DNA from: Gnetum montanum
Taxonomy: Eukaryota; Streptophyta; Gnetopsida; Gnetales; Gnetaceae
DNA: 64,000 bases
NCBI GenBank assembly: GCA_015680685.1
Contig: MNCI01001939.1
Location: forward strand, 95,727-159,726
Reading direction: 5' to 3'
A program made the position numbers and the translations under genes. This document shows positions 34,440-47,799 of the stretch, piece by piece. The notes under the pieces are model-generated. The model made no database searches and was not told the DNA's origin. It was given only the letters and a program-made list of their open reading frames with translations. The stretch's first letter is position 1. Each line of letters begins with the position of its first letter.

Positions 34440-34900
34440 TATTTGATGACTTAACAAGGCCTAGACCTAAGATTAAAACTTATATGAAAGGAAAACTTGA
34501 TGAACTTCTAGGATCTAAAATTATTCATCTTATGGAATATTCAAGTTTAGTGCCTAATAGAAAATAGATAAGAAAATTAAGATTATGTCTTGATTTTTGT
34601 GATTTTAATCATCAAAAAATTATTAAACGATAGCTTGACAAGAAACATGCAGGTAAAGTCTTCAAGAGAGAAGATCTAGTTCTAAAAAATGGTAGAGCAT
34701 TTGGTTGAATAAGTCTTCAAAGTAAGTTCTCTCCTATGTGGTCAAGTCCATTCCAAATTACAAACATCATTGGTCCCAATGTGTACAAAATTGTTGATGT
34801 GCAAGGACATAAGTTACATACAAACTTTAAAGCATTTCATCTGAAGCATTTCTACTTAGGTGCCCCATGTGGACACCTGGTAGATCCTTCGTTGCATGTT
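34440..34900 (+). pseudogene. Element C RT stub joined to integrase C-terminal tail
   Basis: LRLCLDFCDFNHQKI near 34579 corresponds to the early RT block (IRVCVDFRDLN). Within about 60 bp the text becomes KVFKREDLVLKNGR...FSPMWSSPFQITNIIGPNVY, the integrase C-terminal pattern (GDLVLK...KFxxxWxGPF). The catalytic RT, RNase H and integrase core are deleted between them. Confidence 0.7.
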
Positions 34901-36172
34901 TTCTTTCCCCTCGCCACACATATCATTTATATATAGTTGCATTTGAATATTTTCTTTGCATTTCCATCATTTTGTTCTTAGCATATTGGTTTTGGCTTGA
35001 TTTTTGCTTTTCATATGATTTTAATGATCATTATGGTCATTTGAGTTACTAGGCGTTGGGTCATCATAACACCATTTGAAAATAATGCTTTATATATCCT
35101 AGTACTATTACATTAAATCTCTTTTATATTTTATATTTCAATAATGATATGATTCTTTTTAGTTAATTTCAAGCTTTTAGTTTTATTGGTTATGTTGGAT
35201 TATGGAGGATGAGATTTATGCTAATTTATCATGTAATCATCATGATCATGTATGTGTAGCATATGTAACATTGGAGAATACACAGTTGCAATCACTAGGT
35301 GACCTTGGAAAATGCCATTTTTTCCTCTCCTAAGCCCCAACCCTCAATTATGATGATCCATGGCTACCCTATGAGTAACAAGGTGAATTGCGTTTATCTC
35401 CACTTGAGAACCCTTAGCCACCTAAGAGACCTACTACGATGCCATCAAATTGTAATTAAATGCACATACATGAGGGTTGAATTGCACCATGGGTAAAGTT
35501 CCAAAAGGATCATGTTCTTTGTTAGTGCAACTAATTGGCCAATCTTGTGTTGGAATTCCTACCTTAAGAATGAAGTACCTCATGAGCAAAGTTTCCTGAA
35601 AAAAAAATGAGGACCATGTTCATTAGTTGTGTAATAAGTTCTTGAGTGTGATGGGGTTCGGTAGCAATCCTCACCCTAACCTCCATTTTCCTTATGGAAC
35701 CTATTTACCAAAAATTTAAAAAGAGAAAAGCAAATAATCCCTTTTTCTCATTCCCTTTCTTAAAAGAAAATCCCAAGGAAAAATTTGAAAGTTGCAATTT
35801 TTACTTAAGCTTAGTATAGGTCTTGTGCTCAAAGTAGTCCACATACTTTTTACTTTTACCTTGTGAGCATATTGAGAATGAGATCTTAATTATATATTTT
35901 AATTATATATATAGATCTATGTAGTTAAAATAATAAAATTATATATTTAGAGTTTGATTAAATAATATGGTGTGGTAAGGGGTGGCCCACGTCTAGTTCT
36001 CTTTTGATTATATGGTTATTTTAATCATGTTTAGATTAGTATAATTTGCTTTCAAGTTTTAATTTTCCTATGTTCTATGATGTTTTTGAATCTTTATTTC
36101 TTGCATTATCTTAAAATTTCTATGGTTTCATTGTTTCTTGCACTTGCATGCAATTAAAGTTTGGAGGCTAAG

Positions 36173-37852
36173 TGTTGAGGCCAACATTGCCTATGCTAAG
36201 CATGGGGCCATGATCAATAATGTCCAGGTTAGAAGATGCAATTGAAATTATGGTGCATGTTGTGAAAACTAGAGAGGAGAGGTTGGGCACAGCTAGTCAA
36301 GAAGCTAATGAAGAAAAGAGAAGATTGGAAGAAATGCATAAAGAAGTTGGATGGAAAATCATTAGAAACACTGGTTAATTCAAATGTTAGCAAACCTAGA
36401 TTGTTGAAGTTCTATAAATGGACAAAAGAAAAGGAATAATTTTGGAATATAATGTGAAATAGCTTGGATGATTGCTCACTAGTTTTTATGTGTGTCCAAT
36501 TAGAGGTTTACTACCAGATTCTTGGATAGAATACAAAAAGTAGCAGCATATATAGTAAATCATATTTTTCTTTTAAAAAAAATCCTAAAATGAAGGAATA
36601 ATTTTAGCCTATTGTAGGTATTTGTGGCCCTTGTAAGAAAATTTGATGGAAGGGTTGGAAAATGTGATCGTTAGATTATAGATGAGTGGCACTGACGCAC
36701 AAGGGAGATGAAACATGGATAACTTCCAGGTGGTTGGTGAGACATGGTAACTATTGTGTGGTGGTGGGAGTTACATAGGAGTGGGTAGTGGGCATTTAAA
36801 TTGCCCAATAGGTGGATATAAAGGTGTTAAGGGGGCATTAGAACTGAGGGGAGTGGGATCAAGAGGCCTCCCTTTTAGAAGCAGCAACAATGCACCAGTG
36901 GACACCATCGGCAACCTTTTCTCCCTCTTGCAATGTGTTGTAGACCATGCATTGCAATCATGGCAGTGACGAGGTAGTAGAAAAATGTGAACTGATGCAT
37001 GATATTGATAGATTTCGATAGCCTGTGGCTTTCAACAATGGCATCATTAGCTAGAAATGTTTGCAGTAGGAGGCATGCGTGGTAGAATGACTTGCAAGTA
37101 ACATGTGACAACACTAGTTGGCAACATTAGTTGACAACAGTTGCTACTACATGTTTGCAATAGCACTAGTAGCATGATGTGCATGTGCAGCAGGGACATG
37201 TTTAGGAGGGCGTAACGGTAGTTAGTGGTAGGGTTTTCTTTCTTGTCTTATCTCAATAGAGGCAAGTGCATGCAAACAACATGCAGCATCAAAGCTATGG
37301 TGGCAGTGTTAGCAGTAAGAGGATACAACTATAGATGGTATCGTCTCTCTCCATTACAGGGCATGTGACTGTAGTCAGCAGGCTCTCTCTTAGCTAGCAA
37401 CGCATGCATGGTAGATGGTAGCAATGGTAGGGACAAGGAGTGGTAGCATGTTCCTATAGCGAGAATGATGTCACTCCCTCTTCTAAAGCTGTAGGCATAT
37501 GGTGGATAGCTACCGTGAGTAATCTCTCTCTCCTCCCTTTCACTATCTCTCTCTCTCCCTCTTCGGTGGTGGTTGGGGTCTAATGATGGACTGACGATAG
37601 TAGCCAAGACCAAGGAAAATTTACTTTTTTTAGTTAACTATTGTATTTGCATTAAGTCTTGAAATTCAAGATTGTTGTCAATTCAAATTATTGAACTTTC
37701 AATTTAATTTTCCTTTTTTGCAATATCACATAACCCTCTCTAACTGAGACTATTTTGGGTTTTCGTACCCATATGGGAGGCACCCTAGGAAATAGTCTTT
37801 GCAAATAAGTTTTTCCTTGGGTGTTGGTGTGTCCAAAATTTATGCATCAATA
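36173..37852 (+). repeat. Element C 3' LTR
   Basis: Begins TGTTGAGGCCAACATTGCC after a purine-leaning AAAGTTTGGAGGCTAAG stretch and ends TTTATGCATCAATA, the terminal CA having mutated to TA. Confidence 0.9.
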
Positions 37853-38909
37853 GAAACATTGGTCGACATCTTAGCCCTTGTTGTTTAGGCACCCCAATAA
37901 AAAAACAAAAGGTTTGTTGCTTTGAGTATTCTTTGTTGTACCCAACTCAGACTTGCCATTTTGCAAGCCAAGGTTGAGAAATGGGAAGCTTCCTATTGCA
38001 ACAATAATGAAAAACAATGTGTAGTATGCACCACAGTAGGGCCAAGTATATCTAAGAATGCATGTTAGCAATCAATGGGTTTGACCCATCCCAAGGAAAA
38101 TGGCAACAACAATCTTATGGATAGCAAGGTGTGTGATACTAAGAATAAGAACAACAGTCTATGTAGTAGCCAAGCAAGGTGGTAAGCATGGGCTTCAATT
38201 AGTTCATTATGACCTACACTAAGTTTGATGTTTTACATAGGTCATGTTTACACTTGAGGGTTTGAGTGTTTGAGTGTTTGGCATAACTTGTGTTAACCTA
38301 GCCTGCATCCATTATAGTGGTTGTACAAGCTTGAAACCCTACAATATCTCTCTAATTTTATCCCTTTGTATTTGGTTCATCTACCCATGGTGCCATGAAC
38401 TAGAGAATTCTATGTGTTTACATGTTTCAGTCCGCCATTGATTTGTAAGGATTCAATGCACCTCCCACAACAAATGACAAGAATAAAGACATAGGTTATG
38501 CATTCTAGTTTTTAGTTATTATTTATTTATTTTAGTGTATGATGAATTCTTATTTATTTAACCTATTTTATGGTAGCATTTTGATGTCTAAATTTATTTC
38601 TAGATGATATAAGCTTGTTGAGCTTTCAGGCAAAAGTATATATATACAAGCGTGGATATCTTATGTTTTATTGTAGTCTATCATTCTGTTTATGATATTA
38701 GTTTTCCTTTTGTGTTGTAAATACATGGTTTCTATGTTCATATTCTTCTTTTAATTATATTGCTTAGTATCTTTTTTTTTTGCTTTTATTTCCTTAATAG
38801 TACCAGATGCTAATGGTAAAAAAAATAAATAGTGAGAATGATGTTGAGGAAATTCAACCATATGACCATTGGTTTATTATAGTTGTTTTTTCAACATTCA
38901 TAAATATAA
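37853..38909. other. Intergenic between elements C and D, no gene seen
   Basis: No domain, RNA or repeat could be identified by eye. Confidence 0.5.
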
Positions 38910-39768
38910 CATTTATGAGTCCTCATAAGATAGGTTGCATCAACGTATCCCCATTGATGCATGGTTATATGCATCTATGTTGACATAGGTGAAGACTATA
39001 GAAATGTGTAGACCAATTGCATTTATGGCACCTTAGGTCCATAACATAGTGAAACCCTTACAATTTAGTTTCTTTAGAGCTAGAATGTTCTCTCTAAGTG
39101 TTTGTAGCGTGAATTAAAGAGATTGTACAAAGTTTTATTCAAACACCATGTACCTGAACACATTGGTGTTAATGGCAATAAAGTCTAGATTTTTAATATT
39201 CATTGCAGTAGTTAGAATGGTTTAATCTTTATTATTTGCACTTTACTTTTAATACAATTTACACTTATGGATTTATTTAATTAATGCACTTAATCCTAAA
39301 CATGTAAGTATGACCACTTTGAACATAAGGTATTACACTTGGTAATCCTAGTAGTGGCCATTTGGTACACCCAATAATCACCACTTTGTAACCTAATAGT
39401 GTTGATATGTGTTTAAGATGTATACGGTAAGTGGAAATGACTACTTATGTTACAATAGTTAGCCACTAGATTAGCTAAGTAGTTAGATAACTAATTATTA
39501 AATCTTCATTTACTTGCCTAACCTTAGAAGAAATATATATATATATATATAATACTTATAAAAAACACATCATGTGCCTTAACTTACATTTAACCATACA
39601 AATTGATAGCACAAGTGTGAGTTACGAAGACGACGATCATACAACCATTTGCCTTATAGTTTAAGAATATGGGAAACTTAGGAACTAAAGTCTATGGAAT
39701 TTAACAAGATCACTAGTGCATGCTTGTCATTCATATGGTTGGGTGTAGAGAATACCCATTGCTCATCA
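38910..39768 (+). mobile_element. 5' LTR of Athila-like element D (left boundary approximate)
   Basis: Runs in the same order as the B LTR read in element sense: TAGAGCTAGAATGTTCTC (39075), GGCAATAAAGTCTAGA with a polyadenylation AATAAA (39174), GAAGACGACGATC (39627) and CATATGGTTGGGTGTAG...GCTCATCA (39732-39768). It is much more diverged than the B LTR pair. Confidence 0.7.
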
Positions 39769-39769
39769 T

Positions 39770-39787
39770 TGGTGTTGTTGTTGGGGA
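39770..39787 (+). promoter_or_regulatory. Primer binding site of element D
   Basis: TGGTGTTGTTGTTGGGGA directly follows the LTR end and differs from the B site TGGCGCCGTTGCCGGGGA only by four C-to-T changes. This is the decay expected from cytosine methylation. Confidence 0.8.
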
Positions 39788-39959
39788 TTTGTAGTTTGAC
39801 CAAATGTGCTAATTAGAAGTAAACCATGACTCATATAAAGACGTTGTTAAAAATATTAAGGTATACTGATAACTTCTTCTCATAGGGACAAATATCCACT
39901 ACATACAAGAGAATCTAATCAATAATAGGAGGTACCAAATAAGCCCCAATAGCTCAAAC

Positions 39960-41680
39960 ATGTCTATGCTCATTTAGATCCTTATAATCTAGATTTCAAT
40001 TTCATCCTCTATCAAGATGAACAAATGCACTAAAGGAACATGGAAGGCAACATAATATTTCCTTTCGATTGATCTATTCCTACCATGATAATAGCCAATC
40101 TCATTAGGCTTGGCATTGTTGTGCTCAACTCCAAATATAAAGTCCAAGACCACACTTACAAGAACTATCAACTTATTGATGCCCAACATAAGAAAGATCA
40201 ACATATGGAGGCATGATATGAGGCCTCTAAGAGCAAGAGGACCTAAACATAATTATTCTTGCAATATCACAAAAAGGATGAGAATTTCTTTTCTAGATAA
40301 TCCTAATACAAACATTCTCTTCCTTTCTATGATGATGAAACCATTAACCAAAGGTTATAGTCAACTTCGAAAAACCTTGGTGATGGAAAAATAAGGTTGT
40401 AATACTAGGGAACCTTAAAAGTCAAAAATCCAAACCATTAATCTAAGGGCAAGTATAATGATCAAAAGAAAGACAAAGAAAAGCACAAAGATTAGAGTAG
40501 GGATTGAAGGAGGGGAATTAGTAGGCATCGTTTCCCTAGTCCTTCTTCTTGATCATCATGTTCTTCTTCATCTTCATCATCAAACTCTAGGAAGAGGAGC
40601 CAAGGATGAGACAAAATGAAAAATGATAGAGATCAAGATGAACATGAACAACAGGATAGAAAAGAATGTAGACCCCACTAGAATAATCAAGACCAAGGGT
40701 AAGGATAACCACAAGGAGAAGAAGAGCATCATCAAAAGCAAAGCTTTAGCAGAACTCATCATAAACATCATGGTTATGAAATGGACCACCATGATCATCA
40801 TGACTATGATGAGCCCTTGTTGAAAACTAGAAATATGCTCAACATTTTAGAGGTAATGAGAATTCTAATAAGGCATTAGAAAGATAGTAAAATTAGAAGG
40901 TTAGATATGAAAAATATTTCTAGTTTTAAAGGGGGATATAATTCAAATCTTAAAATGATATCCAAGCCTTTTATGATGTTTGTGTCTTGAAAAACATAGA
41001 GAATGAATGGCAGAAGCTAAAATTGTTCCCAAGGACACTCACCAAAGAAGAAAAAAATTGATACTAGTCCTTGGAATCAAAATCCACTTGCTAATGGAGT
41101 ACTATGTTGGAGCTCTTCAATGATAAGTGCCAAAAGTACTCTAGAATGTCTAACTTGTGGAGGTAGATCCAAGGATGAAAGTAAGAAAATATTGAATCCT
41201 TGGATGTAGCTGTAGGCAATTACTACTCTCTATTGCATTGATGCCCAAGCCATGGATACTTCCAAAGGGAACAACTTCACCATATTATAGATGGCTCAGA
41301 AATAAGACTAGGGAAACCCTTGGGGTTTATGCCCAAGGAATACTTTCTCAGATGTGGGCCCATTAGATTCAAAGGTTAATAGACTAGGTGGCCAAAGAAG
41401 GAGAGCTGAAAAAATGGGAAAGTACAGAAGAGTATAATAAGGATCCCTCCATTTGCAAGAGGGAGGTGCATTTCTATGACTCAAAGGGGGAAGCATCACT
41501 TGATGAAGTGATGCAAAGGAAGACCTTTCAAATACAGAAATATATCATTGAGATATTAGCTATGGTAGACAAAATGTGAAACTCATTGGATAAAAAGTTC
41601 CAAATAGCTCTAAAAATTGTAGAGGAAAGAATAGACCAAAGGAGTAGTGGTTAAGAAAGAAGGAAAAAGAAGGATATAGA
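39960..41680 (+). pseudogene. Element D Gag remnant, homologous to element B Gag
   Basis: Aligns by eye along most of B Gag: HLDPYNLDFNFILYQDEQ corresponds to HPDEYVPDFTFVFHQDEQ, and RHLKDSKIRRLDMKN to RHLKDSRIKRLDINN. ENEWQKLKLFPRTLTKE and WSTMLELFNDKCQKYSR match almost exactly, as does ALKIVEE near the end. Stops and frameshifts are dense. In the knuckle region YYEHPKRSC stands where B has YYDHPKGCC. Confidence 0.85.
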
Positions 41681-42829
41681 AAAGGGTTATTATTAGAAAA
41701 AGGGTAAAACTACAATAGTTAAAGAGGTTGTAGATTTTAAAACATATGATGATAACTATGAAATTTACTAATATGAACATCCTAAGAGAAGTTGCCAGTG
41801 TTGTCACATTTGCAAGAGTTTTGGATGTATACATTAAATCCAGAATTTGTAAAATGGCAAACACCTAGGTGTTTGCCTTATCCACAAGGCAACTATAGGT
41901 AGTAGTGCCATCAACCAATGTAATATCCAAATGGAGTACCTCCTTAACCCCAGGAGTAGTATCAATAGTGGCAACACCCATAGTTGTGGGGGATGCCATC
42001 ATCATGATAGCAATATCCTTACAGGTAGCCAGACCCTTATGGATATTACATCCAACAACTTGTATCCCATCGTGATTCATCTAACCATGCTTCCTTCTCT
42101 CATCATGACTATTGTTCAGAATACTATAGAGCACATTCTCCAAGAGGGAAGTCTCCTTTTTCTTTTTATCTTCTATATCCCTAAGTAGCTCCTATACCAC
42201 CCACAACCACACCCTTGCCACCTACTCCATCCATGGAAGATGAAATTCCACCATAGCCACAATAGAGAAATTCCATGAGGATAGTAAATATATAGTTGAA
42301 TGTTCATTTGAGTAATTCTAAACAAAAACCTTATAAGAGACTATTCTTCAAAATCAAAAATCTCATAAAACCATCGTAAATACTTGTGACTATTAACCCT
42401 ACCATCTCTACCTTTGAGAGTATCCTTGAGTTACCTTCAATCAAAGGACCTCCAATGTCCATACTATTATGTTGACCCATGTGGTCACAGATTGGATAAA
42501 GGCTAGCCACCTTCTTAGGAATTAATATGATCCTGAGAGTCCTTTCATCTATTTGCAAATTTTTGGGAATGGTCCATGTAAATTTCTCTATAAAAACTCT
42601 TCCATTAAGTTAAAAAGGCTATCTAAAAGAAGGTTGAATGCAAAGTTAAAGTAAGTTGTTTAGGAGAAGGTAGAATAATTCCTAAAGGCCAAGGTTCATC
42701 TATCTAATTGAAGATAGTAAATGAGTTAGCCCACTCATGATTATACCCAAGAAAGAAGGAAGTGAAGAGTCTTCATAGATTTCTGGTTGTTAAATATGAC
42801 ATTTTTTAAGGATCATTTTTCATTGCCAT

Positions 42830-43760
42830 TTGTTAATCAAGTGTTGGACACTATAGCAAGATATTACTATTATAATTTTCTAGGTGGTTATAGTGGATAT
42901 AATCAAATCTAGATTCCACTATAGGACCAGGCCAAAACCACATTCATAAGTCCTCGAGGGACTTGTGTATACAGAAAGATGCTCTTTGGCCTATGCAACA
43001 TTCTTACCACCTTCCAACATTTGGCTCTCAACATCTTTCAACAGCAAATTGGTGGTAGGATAGAAGTCTTCATGGATGGCTTCTCTACCTATGATACCAC
43101 ATTTCAGCAAGCCTTGGATCATCTCGAATAAGTGCTTCAATGATGTGTGGAGATTAAGTTGAAGCCCAATTGGTAGAAAAACCATTTCATAGTCTAAGAA
43201 GGCATAGTGTTGGGACATAAAATTTTAGAAACGAGGATTGAGGTGAACCTAGAAAATGTATAGGTCATCCAAGGAATTACCAAGCAACTTGAAAAGGCAA
43301 AAGATGTAAGATCATTCCTTGGAAATAATGGTTACTACCAACACTTCATTAAGACCTTCTCAAAAATTGTTAAACTATTGGTTGAACTTACAAAGAAGGA
43401 TGTATCATTTAGTTGGACCAAGAAATGTGAGTTAGCATTCCAATAGTTAAAAAAGGATGGTAGAAACTTCCGTTCTATTGATCCACTTGGAAACTTTGTA
43501 TTGGTTATTCCCCTTATGAGTTAGTACATAGAAAATTACCAACCCTTCTAATTCAAGCAGAGCTTTATATGCCTTCAATGAATTGTGAACTTGACCTCAA
43601 TTTAAGTCTCACATAAAAGGAATGTTTGATGACATTGAATGTGCTAAACAAAAATCAATAGGTGGCCCTATCCATGAATGAGGTGCACAAAGCACATGCC
43701 AAACAATTCCATGACTTGCGCATAAGTAAAGCTCAATTCCAACCAAAATATAAGGTTTTT
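42830..43760 (+). pseudogene. Element D reverse transcriptase and integrase C-terminal remnants
   Basis: RGTCVYRKMLFGLCN is the WGTFCYxxMPFGLKNA block. RIEVFMDGFSTYDTTF is the VYVDDFSVYG catalytic block with the DD pair reading DG. EGIVLGHKILETRIEVN and DVRSFLGNNGYYQHFIKTFS are characteristic of Athila-type RT. About 43560-43760 then resembles the integrase C-terminus (NEVHKAHAKQFHDLRIS), so RNase H and the integrase core are deleted. Confidence 0.8.
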
Positions 43761-44005
43761 TACTAGAACCCCATGCATGCACCACAATGGACAAACTTTC
43801 AAATGCTATGGGAAGAATCTTATATCATTCATAGAACCTTTCTTTCTAGGTCCATGATAATTTACCACTCTTCAAGCCCAAACAAATGATTATTAGTAAC
43901 ACTTAACAAGTGGAAGATTTCCTAGAACCAAGGATAACTAGTGATATAAACACCTCAATGGATGGATAGGCACATTTTATTTTTTAGATCTTCTCCTTTC
44001 AACAC

Positions 44006-44016
44006 AGTCATGGGGG
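44006..44016 (+). other. AGTCATGGGGG motif of element D
   Basis: Part of CAGTCATGGGGGAGATGGCCAC, essentially identical to the sequence at the end of the B Gag-protease frame (minus strand, 59214-59195). In both elements it precedes a T-rich non-coding tract. Confidence 0.7.
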
Positions 44017-44328
44017 AGATGGCCACGCATGTGAACATTATGTGATGGCTATCCAATGTTTCAAATTTTTTTTTACACCATTTTTTATATGTTTTCAATT
44101 TTTTAAAATATTTTACAACTTATTTTATATATTTTACCTTGTTTATATTCTCTCATGTGTTATTTTCTTGCATGTTGTTTTTTTCATCAGGAATCTTGAA
44201 TTTTTTCCACAGCTACTACTACTTATGGAAGTTTATTAATATAGTATTTAATGTTTTGATTGATTGTTAAATGACTAGATTTAAACTTGAAATTATGTCT
44301 TTCATTAATAGATGTTCATTTTCTAATT

Positions 44329-44377
44329 GATGAGTAGCAAGTATACCCTACACCCAATGATACCCTACACCCAATGA
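44329..44377 (-). repeat. LTR-terminus-like fragment with small tandem duplication
   Basis: TGATGAGTAGCAAGTATACCC resembles the minus-sense B LTR end (TGATGAGTGGCGAGGTACCCC). TACCCTACACCCAATGA is then repeated twice in tandem (44344, 44361). The similarity stops after about 40 bp, so this is a fragment at most. Confidence 0.45.
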
Positions 44378-44499
44378 GTATGGAACTATTGATTAACAAA
44401 AAAAACACACAAATAATACAATAAAAACTGAGTGCTCAAGTGTACAATTGCAACATTACAAAATTTTGGTGTTCAAGATAACAAAATTAAACACTAGGA

Positions 44500-46800
44500 A
44501 AAAACTAACAAACATAAGTCCTCTAATGGTGTGAAGACGTTGAAGAACTTTAGAATCTCCTAAGTGCTGGAGGCTCTTGAGGCCTCGAAGGACATTCTCC
44601 TACTTTAGGTGCATGCAATGGTTGAGGAAAGTGTGGTTGTCCTACAATAGTTACAACTATTGGTAGAAGACAAAAGGCATCCAAAATTATCTTAATTTTC
44701 TCCTTCTTACTTTGGGGATCACTGACAATTCACATATCTTCACTAGTATGGATCATAATGGGAATATTCCATAGACATGACATTGTAGGAAATAGCTCTT
44801 TCACATTCATGAACTAGGTAGTGAACTATTTATGTATAATGTTGAATGCTCTAAGTACATTCTATAGCTCCTAGTAATCATTCATTTGCTTGGCCAGGTT
44901 CAAGGTCTTTGTGGCCTTCATGGTCTAAGTACATTCTATAGCTCCTAGTAATTGATTGTTGATCAGTGAACTTGGCCTTAAGAACCTTGATTTTTGTGTT
45001 TGTTGACTCAAGCCTCTACTTGGTTTCTTTATGGTGCTTGAACTTTGCCTTGTACAATAAGTACAATTTGACCACTTATTTCTCTAATTCAGACTATGGC
45101 CTTCCAACAATTAGCATCACTAAGTTTTCATAGCAGAGAGTGGCAAGCTCCATGTATTTAGTCATCTCCTCAATCTTATTATATGCATTTAGCCCATCAA
45201 AGATAGGCTGCTAGACATTGCCATCTTATTGGAGCTGCTAGAGGGCCTCATTTACTTTCACCTTCAATAATTAAGTATGCTTCTCATTAAATTATTTCTG
45301 TAGACCAACCTAATCTCTATAATGGTTATCATATCTCTTAAATTTGAGAGTCTTATTCTTCTAAGAGGCTACCTCTATTGTAGATTTTTGGTGAAGGGCA
45401 TAAACTTCCTCCATGGAGAGGTTTCTATTCTCTGTTGGCAATCTTCTTAATTCATTGTTCACCCTACTTAGTTGCTCCTATTATTGATTGATAAAATCTA
45501 TCATTTGTTGCTTTTACACATCAACATTCTATAGGTAATGATTCTCTACGGTCAAGATCTCATTCTCCTAGTGCATTTGGGCCAAGTCCTTTTGGATGTT
45601 GTGCATTGTGGCATTGGCCAATGACTAGTCAAATATGGTTGTTTCCTTTGCATTTTTAGCTATTTTGAGTTTGTCCTGAAGTTATTAAAAAGCTTCATCA
45701 TGCATTAGTGCTAGGGTGAGTAATGCAAGATCAAGTAGGCTCTTAATTCATAAACCTCTACATCTAAGCTTTGGTTCTCTAATATGGTTATTTCTAGTTG
45801 CTCCTCCATTATGATGCATTTTCCCCTTACTTCAAAAAACTTTGATTGGGTTGCAATGATGGTATCTGGAAGGCTAAAGACATTTGGAATCGATTGCTTG
45901 ATTCCCAATAGTTGGTCCAACAATTTCTCATGCTGGGTTGTGCTTAATTTATCAGTTAGAGTTCCTATGGATGTCTACACATCTTTGAGTGCAAAAACAT
46001 ATAGTACAGACATCGTAGGTGCATTCAATGCTTTGGAAACACTATCAACAACTACTTTGGCCATTCTTTCTTGCTCATGGTTCTACATCAACAAGATAGT
46101 TGTCCCCTCACCCTTCTCTAGACACATCCAAAATGTAGTGGCATTTCCAAAGATGTCTGGGAATTGCTGCTATTGAGAGAGAGATATTGTTATCTCTCAG
46201 GCACTAGTATTTGACCTTGTAGGCACCTACATTCTTTGGACTAAGAAAATTGGCCCCCACCTTCCATCTGACTTATGGTTTAGGCCACTTCATTGAGGTG
46301 GCTCATTGTTGGTTGATACATAGATGGATCACCACCAATCATTCTTACTTGCTACTGTTGCTACTACAAGAGCTACTCTAAGAGTTCATACATGAGATCA
46401 ATGATAGTGCAAGTCTTCGACATTGTCTCATGAGTAGGTGATTGAGGTGGTTGTTACTACTCCTCTTCTTAGATAATTTTGTTAGGTACCTTATCCTTCA
46501 TCATTTCCTCCCAGGAGGTGGTTGGAGCTCATTGGACTATGTCATTTGTGTAGCGTGTTATGCCTTCCCTTTTGCATAACTTTATAATAAGGCATGAAAA
46601 AGGGAGTGCCTTCCTTCCACGTTCATTTTCCTTAAAGCACTTCTCTATATCAAGATTGATCAGTTGTGGAAGGTTACATGGGAATCTATCGCTTAGAGCA
46701 ACACATGCATGGGTGGAGAAGGTTGTGATATTTCTTAACCTTACCATTGGATTAAGGTGAAAGGCTACAATCTTAAAGTATGCATGTTCCAACATGGTTA
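44500..46800 (-). pseudogene. Decayed ORF of gypsy-like element E (coiled-coil and plant-transposon-protein-like)
   Basis: Minus-strand text has stops throughout. One stretch (46795-46529) includes CVALSDRFPCNLPQLIN and ALPFSCLIIKLCKREGI, a pattern I associate with the putative plant transposon protein domain found downstream of pol in some plant gypsy elements. A second (45923-45711) is Leu/Glu-rich and coiled-coil-like. It follows the RT remnant at 47955-48600 in the same orientation. Confidence 0.45.
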
Positions 46801-46808
46801 GTAAACTA

Positions 46809-47466
46809 CTTATGGTCTATACCGTAACATTACTGCATCCATTCTTTCTTGATGCCAAAATTTTCTTGCATTGGTTGGAAGATTGGCCCTAGAATCTAGT
46901 AACCTAAGGGCCTCTAAAATTGCTTTCACTAAGTAGGACATTGAAATGTCCTTAATCTTGACCATTGAACTAGTCTACCGATTGTTCTAGAAAAGGTATG
47001 TCTCTTCCATGTACCACTCCTTGCTAGAAGTGATTGTGGATCACATGGGAGAGGTTTGCAATTGTACTTTGAATTTTAGAGTGAAAACTCTAAGAAAGGT
47101 CTAAAGTTCAAATCTCCTTATGGTCTATACTGTAACATGGGAGAGGTTTGCACCAAACTCCTTATGGTCTATATCGTAACATTACTGCATCCATTCTTTT
47201 TCGATGCCAAAATTTTCTTGCATTGGCTGGAAGATTGGCCCTAGAATCTAGTAACCTAAGGGCCTCTAAAATTGCTTTCACTAAGTAGGACATTGAAATG
47301 TCCTTGATCTTGACCATTGAACTAGTCTACCGATTGTTCTAGAAAAGGTATGTCTCTTCCATGTACCACTCCTTGCTAGAAGTAATTGTGGATCACATGG
47401 GAGAGCTTTGCAATTGTGCTTTGACTTTTAGAGGTGAAAACTCTAAGACAGGTCTAAAGTTCAAAT
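46809..47466. repeat. 352-bp tandem duplication with partial third unit
   Basis: CTTATGGTCTATACCGTAAC begins at 46809, and nearly the same at 47161, each followed by CATTACTGCATCCATTCTTT and about 300 bp of near-identical sequence. A 20-bp piece of the unit start also occurs at 47117. Confidence 0.9.
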
Positions 47467-47799
47467 CTTGGAGCATGGATTTTTGAACTTCCTTAGATTT
47501 GATCTGCTTGAGATAGGCCTCCATCAAGGTGATCTTAAGGTTTGTTCTAGGCTTTACCTCATCTTGGTGAGACTGTTCTATCATAGTGGCTTCTTTAGGA
47601 ATCTATTGGATAGATTCCACTTCAGGTTCCTCATGAAGAGGTTCCATTGAATGGGTTTCTACTTGCTCATGGGCCTATTCTTGACACCTTCTAGTTCATA
47701 GCCATTTGTCTCTTAGTTGGGATAGTCCTCCCTCTTGCACATGCTTTTGCTTAGGTGCCATCTGTGTCACAACATAACTAAGGATTAACAATAGGTAAT

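Larger units (their letters stand above)
29664..37852 (+). mobile_element. Ty3/gypsy element C, internally deleted
   Basis: Two direct LTRs of equal length (29664-31343 and 36173-37852, 1680 bp each) flank gag, protease, an RT stub and an integrase tail. Likely target duplications are AAAAC (29659-29663) and GAAAC (37853-37857). A PBS-like site TGGTGCTAAAAGGAGAACC lies 6 nt after the 5' LTR. The span from early RT to the integrase C-terminus is missing. Many stops. Confidence 0.88.

Noticed and set aside
39534-39551. AT dinucleotide run as a functional element
   Set aside because: Ordinary short microsatellite inside a decayed LTR.
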